This document shows, in pieces, positions 54,855 through 63,062 of a stretch of DNA of 64,000 nucleotides (the first letter of the stretch is position 1; every line of letters begins with the position of its first letter). Source of the DNA: a virus; the IMG/VR virus record IMGVR_UViG_3300022926_001804, positions 1 through 64,000 of that record, one strand, 5' to 3'. Below the pieces are notes generated by a model. The model worked only from the letters and a program-made list of their open reading frames with translations, did no database searches and was not told where the DNA came from. A program made the translations under genes and the position numbers.

Positions 54855-56019
54855 AACATTTTGCAGTATGGCATGGGATCATCAGTTTATTGATCCTACT
54901 GCACGAGTAAAACCATGTTGTAGGTTTGCTGAAAAGTTTAGACCAAAGGATCATAACCTAAACGATAAAACATTAAGTGAAATATTTTATGGTGACTGGA
55001 TGGAAGAAATCCGTCGTAAGATGCTTGCTGGTGAACAAGTAGACGGGTGTGTACGTTGCTATCAAGAAGAAGAGTCTGGAAAAAAGAGCTTACGTGAACG
55101 CTATCTTGATAACGAAGCATTGCCAATTGATCAGTTAGTTGATATTGAAAATCCAAAAATAGGTTGGATCGAACTTGCTATTAGTAATGACTGTAATCTT
55201 GCATGTCGTATGTGCGATAGTAGATACAGTTGGAAATGGTTTAATGAAGAAAAGTTAATCTACGGAAAATCGTTTAATGAAGTAGAAAAAAGTAAAAGTG
55301 ATATTACTAACATATATCCGTTTATTAATGATTTAGTTCATGTAAAATTTACAGGCGGCGAGCCATTGATGACTAAAGACCAATGGGTACTTGTAGATAA
55401 AATGCTTGCTGAAAGAGATTGCAGTGAAATATTTTTAAACTATAGTACTAACTGTACTATTATGCCAAAAGACAGCTGGATTGAAAAATGGAGTAAATTT
55501 AAAAAAGTAGAATTTGCTCTTAGTTTTGATAGTGCTAATCCATCAGAAAGTGAATACATTCGCTGGCCTGCTAAGTACGAAACTACAGAAGCAGTTACTA
55601 AACGTTTTTTAGAACTTAAAAAGAGTCACGGATTTGATGTACTATTGCGTAGTACTATTAGCATACTCAATGTGTGGAATATGCCTGAAAGTTTAGAATG
55701 GTGGTGGGAAAACGATCACGGATTTAAAGTTATGAATCCAACACACTTAACATATCCTGAGAAACTCTGTGTAACATCATTGCCTGAACATATCAAAAAA
55801 CGTGTTACAGAAAAATTTAACAACTATCAAAAAACTTGTACTAACCCAAAAATTAATAAAAATTTAGATTATATTAAAAATTTTATGAATAGCAAGGATG
55901 ATAGTTATTTACTTCCTAATCTTAAACGATATATAGAAATTACAGATAAGCATAGAGGACAAAACTTTTTTGAAAGTTATCCACAATTTTCAGATATATT
56001 TGTAACTATTAAAGATTAA
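54838..56019 (+). CDS. Radical SAM protein, N-terminal twitch type (family B, copy 1)
   Basis: A 393-residue radical SAM enzyme. Before the catalytic barrel stand Cys9, Cys27, Cys28, Cys71 and Cys74, an N-terminal twitch/SPASM-like auxiliary cluster site. The SAM cluster motif CNLACRMC is Cys119, Cys123, Cys126; KFTGGEPLM follows. The C-terminus shows a conserved ITDKHRGQNFFESYP. Two more copies lie at 60.2 and 63.1 kb. It overlaps the QueC-like gene. Substrate unknown. Confidence 0.88.
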   Translation: MKIPSKTFCSMAWDHQFIDPTARVKPCCRFAEKFRPKDHNLNDKTLSEIFYGDWMEEIRRKMLAGEQVDGCVRCYQEEESGKKSLRERYLDNEALPIDQLVDIENPKIGWIELAISNDCNLACRMCDSRYSWKWFNEEKLIYGKSFNEVEKSKSDITNIYPFINDLVHVKFTGGEPLMTKDQWVLVDKMLAERDCSEIFLNYSTNCTIMPKDSWIEKWSKFKKVEFALSFDSANPSESEYIRWPAKYETTEAVTKRFLELKKSHGFDVLLRSTISILNVWNMPESLEWWWENDHGFKVMNPTHLTYPEKLCVTSLPEHIKKRVTEKFNNYQKTCTNPKINKNLDYIKNFMNSKDDSYLLPNLKRYIEITDKHRGQNFFESYPQFSDIFVTIKD

Positions 56020-56332
56020 AAATAATGTGTTCGTTAATTGTGTGAGCGCCGCCTTCATTTTTTATGTCAGCAGGATTTTTACTACAAAATTTCTTACAAG
56101 CATAGAAGCAATCTGATTTATTCCAACTATTTTCTAATTTAGTTAATGCTTTACTTTCCCTTAAATCCTGTATGGATTTATTTTGTGTATGCAAGTCTTT
56201 TAGATCTTCTCCGAGAAATTCTTTTAGATCATCAACATAAGGTTGATTAGCTATCCAACAGCATGGATAATAATAACCATCACTATCAATATATTCTGCG
56301 GCTTTATTAATCTTACATCGTGGATAGATCAT
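56009..56332 (-). CDS. SPASM-like C-terminal half of a split radical SAM gene
   Basis: A 107-residue protein with CK, YYPCCWIA, DCFYACKKFCSK, the same Cys layout as the C-terminal part of the fused protein at 59.3 kb (CISCKYG, PCCHLNA, CEQVCKEN). It overlaps the radical SAM half by 20 bases in another frame. The A6 run at 56332-56337 marks the junction; one A fewer would fuse both. Homopolymer error, slippage or a true split are all possible. Confidence 0.6.
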   Translation of the reverse strand: MIYPRCKINKAAEYIDSDGYYYPCCWIANQPYVDDLKEFLGEDLKDLHTQNKSIQDLRESKALTKLENSWNKSDCFYACKKFCSKNPADIKNEGGAHTINEHIIFNL

Positions 56333-56936
56333 TTTTTATATTTTCTTCAAGTTGATTAATTGTTATTGTAGGATTAAATTTATCACTATTGCGATTACTT
56401 TGTACTATCATAAACTGATCAAAATTTAATTGTTTAGCTATTACTAATGCTTGTGTAATAGTATTTTGATTATATTTAAAAAGTATATGTTTCCATATTA
56501 ACTTAGTTGAACTATTATTTTTTCTAAATGCTTCTATACCCTTTACAATTAAATCCCACTTAGAATTTACTCGGTACATGTGATTATTACTTTCAATACC
56601 ATCAATACTAAAATTAATTTCGTCATTGGCATCAAACACTTTTGCTAATTTACTCCACCAATCTTTACTTCTATAACTTCCGTTAGTATGTAAAATTAAT
56701 TTAGCAGTGTTGTTCTTTTCTTTAATCTTACGTATTAATCCGATAAAATCTTTATGATATATTGGATCGCCGTGGTTTCCACAAATAATAATTTCGTCAA
56801 ACGTAGATGTTAAATCACTATAGTGCTCAATATCACAATCTGTATTTTGTATTTTATCTGAATATATTGTTCTTGGACACAAAGGACATTGTAATGGACA
56901 TCTTGAAGTTGGTTCAATATGAATTATTCCGGGCAC
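56313..56936 (-). CDS. Radical SAM protein, short type (family C), catalytic half
   Basis: A 207-residue protein with the cluster motif CPLQCPLC (Cys13, Cys17, Cys20) followed by IIICGNHGDP, LILHTNGSYR and FSIDGIE, typical of the first five to six strands of the radical SAM barrel. It matches the N-terminal two-thirds of the 59.3 kb protein. The C-terminal auxiliary part is in the next frame. It overlaps the family A gene upstream by 13 bases. Confidence 0.85.
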   Translation of the reverse strand: MPGIIHIEPTSRCPLQCPLCPRTIYSDKIQNTDCDIEHYSDLTSTFDEIIICGNHGDPIYHKDFIGLIRKIKEKNNTAKLILHTNGSYRSKDWWSKLAKVFDANDEINFSIDGIESNNHMYRVNSKWDLIVKGIEAFRKNNSSTKLIWKHILFKYNQNTITQALVIAKQLNFDQFMIVQSNRNSDKFNPTITINQLEENIKNDLSTM

Positions 56937-58048
56937 ACTACTTTCCTTTTTGGTATTTTTGAATCTGCACTTGAGACACAGGAGTTTGTAATGCAGGGCA
57001 TAGGGGTATCAAAGAGTTTAAATCCTGTTTCAATATTTCCAAGCGGCACATCGTGACAGGAATAGGATCGCTTAACGGAACCGTCGGGCTCTCTAATAAT
57101 GATTCCTTGGTATCCGGCATTGCAATTCCAACCTTTAAAGTTATTAAAATTAAAAGCATTAAAACGCTCAGCTTGATCCATGTACCATTTTTTTCCATTT
57201 TTATCCTCAAATTCTACTTGCATATGCCAAGGTACACTAGCGTCGTTGGTGCCATTTATTCCTTTAGGTATTTCGAATGACGGTTTAGGCCTGCCGTCCC
57301 ATTTTCGTTTACTTTCTGTGTATGCCCTTTGCGGCATTCCGTTGTAGAGTTTTTTAAGTTGTTCTTCTGTATATCCATCAACCACTCTTGAGGCAGTTGG
57401 ATCGGACTGAGGCTTAAGAGTGACATTGATACCTTGCTCGTGGAAGAACAGAGCGTTTTCCCAATCTCTTTCAAACCATTCAGGAACCATAACTTGATTA
57501 ATTGTAATTTGTACATCGTTTTCTTGACACAGGATTAATTTGTCTGCGAACTCCTGCATCTTCTCCTTTGTGTTTACATGTTCTGTATGCAGACTTGCTG
57601 TAATACTTGCCCTATGAAAGGGCTTTGCATAATCAACATAAGTTTCAAACCACTTCATATTTCTACTACAATTTGAAGTCATGTGTATACTTGTATAGTT
57701 TGTGTTTTCTACATCTTCTGCAAGATGTTTGAGAATGTCCAAGTATCCAGGATGGAAAGTAGGCTCTCCTCCCGACAAGGAGAAGTGGAAGCTGTTAAAA
57801 CCATTATCTCTTGCTTGTCTTTTTATTTCGTCCACTGTTCGTAGACATAATACAGTTGGTCTATGATCTTTTCTGTCACTGCGAGCGTACGGCCAGCAGT
57901 AAGAGCATTTATAATTACAAAAACGGCCGAGCAACCAACTAACAGTAAAAAGATCCCTATAGAGTAGAGTTCTTTGCCCCACAGAGACAATATCCTCAAG
58001 AGGAATTTTAGTAAAATCATAATTGCTCCATTTTAGGTCTTCAGTCAT
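56924..58048 (-). CDS. Radical SAM protein, family A copy 1
   Basis: A 374-residue protein with CNYKCSYC (Cys44, Cys48, Cys51) and FSLSGGEPTFHP. C-terminal GWNCNAGYQG, YSCHD and PCITNSC add Cys that could bind an auxiliary cluster. The two other copies at 58.1 and 61.2 kb share this plan. A reverse promoter stands just upstream, and transcription would start near the ATG itself, suggesting a very short or absent leader. Substrate unknown. Confidence 0.88.
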   Translation of the reverse strand: MTEDLKWSNYDFTKIPLEDIVSVGQRTLLYRDLFTVSWLLGRFCNYKCSYCWPYARSDRKDHRPTVLCLRTVDEIKRQARDNGFNSFHFSLSGGEPTFHPGYLDILKHLAEDVENTNYTSIHMTSNCSRNMKWFETYVDYAKPFHRASITASLHTEHVNTKEKMQEFADKLILCQENDVQITINQVMVPEWFERDWENALFFHEQGINVTLKPQSDPTASRVVDGYTEEQLKKLYNGMPQRAYTESKRKWDGRPKPSFEIPKGINGTNDASVPWHMQVEFEDKNGKKWYMDQAERFNAFNFNNFKGWNCNAGYQGIIIREPDGSVKRSYSCHDVPLGNIETGFKLFDTPMPCITNSCVSSADSKIPKRKVVCPE

Positions 58049-58054
58049 AATACT

Positions 58055-58083
58055 ATACTAACACACTTATTGATCTTTGTCAA
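58055..58083 (-). promoter_or_regulatory. Reverse sigma70-type promoter in the radical SAM island
   Basis: On the reverse strand TTGACA (complement 58078-58083), 17-base spacer, TAGTAT (complement 58055-58060), directly upstream of the family A gene at 58048. The transcript would start about at the ATG. Confidence 0.7.
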
Positions 58084-59251
58084 CCTTCCATTCAATCATA
58101 TCTTTAATTAAATGATAATGTTCCCAGTCTTTAATCTTAGGAACTTTTAAATCTAAATTATCTGTACATCTCCACTTAGGACATCTAATAGGTTCTAAAG
58201 GAAGATCAATTGAGTCTTTATCATAAATGTTTCCTCTCTTTCCTCCAACGTGACAACTGCCAATATAAATGTCTCCCGGAGGAGTTACTTTTAAATGTTT
58301 TACACCTGCCCAACATAGCCAGCCTTCATAATTATTTTTCTTGTCAAAATTAAGTTCGTTGTAATGAAAGTCAATATCTTTGTATTGTTTTTCTTCATCT
58401 TGGAACCAAAACTTTAATTTACGTTTATCTGGAGTAACAGTGCTTTCATAAATTCTCTTAATTTTATCTTCTTCGCCTTCTTTATAAAATTTCTTTTCTC
58501 TAGTTTCAATTACCTTAATTTCTACTTCGTCGTCCGTAGACAATAGTATTTTAGGATCCATTGTATCATTATTTTTTTCAAAGTCTAGTTTTGTTCTAGG
58601 TAATAGTTCATTACTATTGCCGCCTGGTGGACGTATATATCTATGTTCAATATTAGTAATGCCATGATTCCTAAATGCAGTTTCCATTTTTTCAATATTA
58701 TTAAACTGCTCAGGATAAACCATAAATCTTAATATTAAATTTTTTCGAGTATAACCGTTTTTAAAGTCTTTATGATTAAGTCCTTTTTCTTCTTGTTCTT
58801 TATTCCATGCCACACGCCAATCATCCAGTTCAATAAACTTTTCAATAAATTCATCAACCTTATCTGCCATGTGTTCAAAATGAAAACTAACTGTAATACT
58901 GTCTAGATATCGGAATAGCTCTTTTAAATATTTTGCAGTTCTACTTCCATTAGTAGTAATACTAATAAATCTTGCACCTTTTTCTTCTTTAATGTACTTA
59001 CACAACTCCATAAACTTTGGATTCACAGTAGGCTCTCCACCTGTCAAACTCCAAAATACATTAGTGCCATGTTCTTCATAAACTACATCAACAAGACGCT
59101 TCATGTTTTCTAACGGAACGTGTGGACTATGATTATCGTGCAAATAATCTACACAATAACTGCAATCATAATTACATCTTTTTCCAATATACCAATCGAC
59201 ACTAAATGCGCCAGTTGGATTAAATTTAAAATAACTTGCTACTGGTTCCAT
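58067..59251 (-). CDS. Radical SAM protein, family A copy 2
   Basis: A 394-residue protein with CNYDCSYC (Cys26, Cys30, Cys33), SLTGGEPTVNP and ITTNGSR. The C-terminus repeats the family pattern: EGWLCWAG, GSCHVGG and RCPKWRC. It is closest in plan to the 61.2 kb copy. It shares one base with the upstream family C gene and lies 18 bases before copy 1. Substrate unknown. Confidence 0.88.
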   Translation of the reverse strand: MEPVASYFKFNPTGAFSVDWYIGKRCNYDCSYCVDYLHDNHSPHVPLENMKRLVDVVYEEHGTNVFWSLTGGEPTVNPKFMELCKYIKEEKGARFISITTNGSRTAKYLKELFRYLDSITVSFHFEHMADKVDEFIEKFIELDDWRVAWNKEQEEKGLNHKDFKNGYTRKNLILRFMVYPEQFNNIEKMETAFRNHGITNIEHRYIRPPGGNSNELLPRTKLDFEKNNDTMDPKILLSTDDEVEIKVIETREKKFYKEGEEDKIKRIYESTVTPDKRKLKFWFQDEEKQYKDIDFHYNELNFDKKNNYEGWLCWAGVKHLKVTPPGDIYIGSCHVGGKRGNIYDKDSIDLPLEPIRCPKWRCTDNLDLKVPKIKDWEHYHLIKDMIEWKVDKDQ

Positions 59252-60192
59252 TATAGTTTATCCTTTATAAACTTATCTCTTTTGTTTTCTTTACATACTT
59301 GCTCACATCTTGGAATTTTATTGTCTGACGTCCAACTGTTTTTAATATCAGTCCAAACTTTTCCGTTAATTGCTTGCTCTAAGCTAACATTTTTTAAATT
59401 AATATCTGTTAGATAATCTTGTTGTTCTAGTATGTCTTCAAATCTATCCTTTGGAATAGAAGATACAGAATATTCTAACATCTTTGCATTTAAATGACAG
59501 CATGGAATTACATTTCCCATATGATTTACAAAAATACGTTTTTGATTACCGTACTTGCAACTGATACAATTAGACTCTTCTACTTCAACTTTTTTATGTT
59601 TTACTCCGCCAGTATCTTTTCTATGACTAATGATCGTTTTAAATTCTTTAAAGCCTTCATTTGTTGCCATTTGTTTTGCAACTTCTAGTTGGTGTTCATT
59701 GTGTTCAAATACAATAAACTGCCAATTGGCTTTGCCGCCTGCTCCAATAAATGCTCTATAATTTTGCTGTACTTTTTTAAAATTAGAGCCTTCTCTATAA
59801 ACTTCACTTAGTTCGTCGCTACCATCAATGCCCCATGTTACCTTATGGCTCGGCGGCATAATCTTTGCTAGTTTTTCCCACCATTGTGTAGTACGCAAAC
59901 TACCATTGGTTGCAACATTAATATGACATCCCCATTCTGCAAAGTGTTCTACTATTTCATGAAACTGAGGATGACTGCAAGGTTCGTCCACACTGCCACA
60001 AAAATTGATAATCTTAATATTAGGAAACATTTCCTTTTGAAATCTTTGCTTAATAACTTCAAGATCTAAATAAGTTTTATTTAAAATTTGATCTGCATGT
60101 TTAGATATCACTCTAAAACAACCTTTGCACTTAATATTACAAAAGCTAGTAAGTTCAATATCAATCCATTCTAGTGTATCAGTTGTCCACAT
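59251..60192 (-). CDS. Radical SAM protein, short type (family C), intact copy
   Basis: A 313-residue protein with CNIKCKGC (Cys18, Cys22, Cys25), INFCGSVDEP, NVATNGSLR and WGIDG. The C-terminal part holds CISCKYG, PCCHLNA and CEQVCKEN, a SPASM-like auxiliary site. It is the fused equivalent of the two split ORFs at 56.0-56.9 kb. One-base overlaps on both sides. Substrate unknown. Confidence 0.88.
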   Translation of the reverse strand: MWTTDTLEWIDIELTSFCNIKCKGCFRVISKHADQILNKTYLDLEVIKQRFQKEMFPNIKIINFCGSVDEPCSHPQFHEIVEHFAEWGCHINVATNGSLRTTQWWEKLAKIMPPSHKVTWGIDGSDELSEVYREGSNFKKVQQNYRAFIGAGGKANWQFIVFEHNEHQLEVAKQMATNEGFKEFKTIISHRKDTGGVKHKKVEVEESNCISCKYGNQKRIFVNHMGNVIPCCHLNAKMLEYSVSSIPKDRFEDILEQQDYLTDINLKNVSLEQAINGKVWTDIKNSWTSDNKIPRCEQVCKENKRDKFIKDKL

Positions 60193-61256
60193 TATTCAAA
60201 GCACCACGGTAAGGTTGTTTTACTATCAGTTCCTCTTGCATTATCAAGTTCCAATAGATAGTTTTGCATTTTAATATTCTTTTCGTTGTCAAATTTATAA
60301 TCTTTTAAAAATTCTTTTAATAAATCTATCGACGTTGTATCTTTAACTCTTTCAACTACTGATGGTTTTAAACTATTAATACTTAAATGAGAAGGCGTAT
60401 TAAGTTTATGTATTTCCCATCGACCCCAATTTGATACTTTGTTGACTGTTTTATCTACATTTGGAAGATTCATTGCTTGAACTGTTATATTAAAATAAAA
60501 ATCTTTAGTAATACTAGTTAGCTCTTTAACATTCTTAACAAAAGTTTCGTGCTTTGTAGGATACCTAATGATTTCATTAACTGTTCCCCATCCGTCTATA
60601 CTAATTCCAAAGTTTAGTTTTTTAAAGCGTTTTAATATCTTTAATAACTTTGGTGTATTACTCACTGCATTAGTTTGAACTACAATCATTGTATTGTTAC
60701 AATTCCAAGGGTGTTCTGATAATTTAGTAAGAAATGTTTGAACTGCTTTCATATAGAAAGGTTCGCCGCCTGCAATATAGATTTCTTCAGCAACGTTGAT
60801 ACAATTATCATAAATCCAGTCCCAGTCTAGCCCTTCTCTATCATTTTGTTCTAAATAAACTTTTCCATTATACTTTTCAAAAATTTCTAAGTCTTCTCCC
60901 CACTTAGAGCTATTGTAAGGATTACACATTGCACATTTTAAATTACATGTGAATCCTGGTCTAAGGTCCCATCTTAAAAGTTTTCCAGGAGATCCTCTTA
61001 ATAAACTTTTTTGCCTCTTACTTTGTAAGCCTATTATTTCTTTAGATATACAACTTTGGCATTCAGGACGTTTCCAATCATCCTTAAATCCTTGTTGTAT
61101 ATTTTTAATAATAGGATTATCAACTAGTTCTTGAATGTTTTTTACTGCATTATATTCTGTTTGCTTAAAAAGGCAACATGGCGAAATAAGATATCCGCTA
61201 CTCCGTTTATCTACATAAATGCTGTTTAGTGATTCTAAACACTTATAATCAGACAT
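60192..61256 (-). CDS. Radical SAM protein, N-terminal twitch type (family B, copy 2)
   Basis: A 354-residue protein. N-terminal Cys6, Cys27, Cys28, Cys66 and Cys69 repeat the layout of the 54.8 kb copy; the SAM cluster motif CNLKCAMC is Cys104, Cys108, Cys111. IYIAGGEPFYM and WGISIDGW are barrel motifs. The end LDNARGTDSKTTLPWCFE parallels the D-x-x-R-G ends of the other copies. Overlaps the 61.2 kb gene by eight bases. Confidence 0.88.
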   Translation of the reverse strand: MSDYKCLESLNSIYVDKRSSGYLISPCCLFKQTEYNAVKNIQELVDNPIIKNIQQGFKDDWKRPECQSCISKEIIGLQSKRQKSLLRGSPGKLLRWDLRPGFTCNLKCAMCNPYNSSKWGEDLEIFEKYNGKVYLEQNDREGLDWDWIYDNCINVAEEIYIAGGEPFYMKAVQTFLTKLSEHPWNCNNTMIVVQTNAVSNTPKLLKILKRFKKLNFGISIDGWGTVNEIIRYPTKHETFVKNVKELTSITKDFYFNITVQAMNLPNVDKTVNKVSNWGRWEIHKLNTPSHLSINSLKPSVVERVKDTTSIDLLKEFLKDYKFDNEKNIKMQNYLLELDNARGTDSKTTLPWCFE

Positions 61257-62427
61257 CTAAGATTTCCACATTAAAATGATTCTGTAGTGTGTCTTTGTAA
61301 CTGTCTTTAAATTTACTTTTAGGTGCACATAATCCACAACTACATGTTTGTTTAGGACAAACAATTGTTGGCATTTTATTCATTGATAACTTTTCTTTAA
61401 GATCTGCAATAATCTTTTTACCTTCACTTATTTTACCTATTGGACCTCTTGTACCATCAAATCGTGCTTGACATGTTTGATGATGGAATACCTGATCTGT
61501 CTGTTGTTCTAAATGTAGGAAAAACCAATTTACACTACAATGCCAACCTTTAAACTCTCGCATGTTAACAAAGGTACTTTTGCGACTTTCGCCGCCAGCA
61601 CTACTTAGACACATCTCTCGCATACCACAACATGGTCTTCCGATACTACTTCCTAAAACTTTTGTTGCTTCATTTTTCTTTTCGCCTGCGGCACTTAATA
61701 CTTTTGATACTTCTTCTTCATCATTTAGTTTAGCATTTTTATATTTCCAATAATTTTTAATGTAATCTAATTGATCTGGTGTGTACTCATGAGCAAAAGT
61801 TGCTTTACTGTCAGGTTCTTCTCCAATAACCCTTGGAACATATTTACAACCAAGTGTGTCTAACCATTTGCACAATTCTTTACATTCGTCAAATTGTTGA
61901 GCATGAAACATAACATTAACATTCATTCGAAAGTCTTTAGGATATTTTATTTCTGCTTCACGAAATTGTTTAATTCTATCCTTAACTTGCTGTCGTAATT
62001 TATCATCCGATTCAGTATGATAGCTAACTGTTACATGTTGTATATTTTCGATAACTGCTTCAGCCATTTTTTCACTCATAGCCCCGTTAGTAGTTAATCC
62101 TATATTGGCATCCCATTTATGAGAATACTTTTTATAATATTCGTCATTTAAATATTTTACAAAAGGAATAAAATTAGGATTTACTGTAGGTTCGCCGCCT
62201 GTAAAACTAATACTTGCTAATTTATTATTTCTATACTGCATATAGGTATCAATATATTCAAACAAAAAGTCAGTATTAGATTTAAGATCGTCTAATGATG
62301 CGTGAGGACTAAAATTGTCATGCCTATGAGCAGGGCAATAACTACAATCATAATTGCAACGTCGGCCTAAATCCCAAGTAATTTGGAAAATATTTCCTGA
62401 TAATAAATCTATAGTGTCAAAACTCAT
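61249..62427 (-). CDS. Radical SAM protein, family A copy 3
   Basis: A 392-residue protein with CNYDCSYC (Cys24, Cys28, Cys31), SFTGGEPTVNP and LTTNGAM. C-terminal KGWHCSVN, QTCQARFDGTRG and CPKQTCSCGLC carry the extra Cys. It is similar to copy 2 in the DNFSPHASLDDL region after the cluster. Overlaps the SGNH-like gene by four bases. Substrate unknown. Confidence 0.88.
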   Translation of the reverse strand: MSFDTIDLLSGNIFQITWDLGRRCNYDCSYCPAHRHDNFSPHASLDDLKSNTDFLFEYIDTYMQYRNNKLASISFTGGEPTVNPNFIPFVKYLNDEYYKKYSHKWDANIGLTTNGAMSEKMAEAVIENIQHVTVSYHTESDDKLRQQVKDRIKQFREAEIKYPKDFRMNVNVMFHAQQFDECKELCKWLDTLGCKYVPRVIGEEPDSKATFAHEYTPDQLDYIKNYWKYKNAKLNDEEEVSKVLSAAGEKKNEATKVLGSSIGRPCCGMREMCLSSAGGESRKSTFVNMREFKGWHCSVNWFFLHLEQQTDQVFHHQTCQARFDGTRGPIGKISEGKKIIADLKEKLSMNKMPTIVCPKQTCSCGLCAPKSKFKDSYKDTLQNHFNVEILDV

Positions 62428-63062
62428 ACTAATTCTTTCTCAGTTAATTTTTTAAAAAGCCATTGTGCTTCCCATTTATGACCATCATCTCCAAAATGTC
62501 TTCCATCGTCTTTGATATATTTTTGATATTTTTCTTTTCCTAAAATTTTTCTAATGCAAGGAAACTTGGTTTCGTCATGATGTGAGTATACAAAATCAAA
62601 ATTATTTTCTGCATAACCTAAGCTAACAGTATATTCAAAGTCTAATTGCTTCCATTCTAAGTTAAGAAAATATAAAGTTGCTAATGGGTCAGCAGTTTCT
62701 TGGCGAAGATTATGTACATTAAACTTTTTTCTAGGCACTTGTTGGTAATGATAATTTGATGTTATTTCTTTAGGAGATTCAAAATGATGATCGTCTAGTA
62801 CTTTCCACGATGTTAATCTGCCCGGAGTAGTACACTTTAAAATATACACATCATCTAAAGTATTGTAAAATTGTTTAACTTTTGATGAAAGATATAGATG
62901 ATAATTTATACTTGTACCAGATACACCCCAATTATAAATTTTTAAATTAGGTGCAAGTAACGACAGATATTCAGGAAAATTAGATCTGCCAGTCAAACAT
63001 TCAGTTTCTCTAATTTGTCCTTCAACAAAACTGCAACCAAAAATGTGTATACGTTTAGACAT
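62424..63062 (-). CDS. SGNH-like protein in the radical SAM island
   Basis: A 212-residue protein. IFGCSFVEG (residues 7-15) is the block I nucleophile region; NWGVSGTSINYHLYLS matches the block II/III Gly and Asn; DGRHFGDDGHKWEAQWL (about 187-203) supplies a C-terminal Asp-x-x-His. It could hydrolyse or transfer an acyl group. The only gene in the island on this strand that is not radical SAM, so it may finish the product. Confidence 0.7.
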   Translation of the reverse strand: MSKRIHIFGCSFVEGQIRETECLTGRSNFPEYLSLLAPNLKIYNWGVSGTSINYHLYLSSKVKQFYNTLDDVYILKCTTPGRLTSWKVLDDHHFESPKEITSNYHYQQVPRKKFNVHNLRQETADPLATLYFLNLEWKQLDFEYTVSLGYAENNFDFVYSHHDETKFPCIRKILGKEKYQKYIKDDGRHFGDDGHKWEAQWLFKKLTEKELV

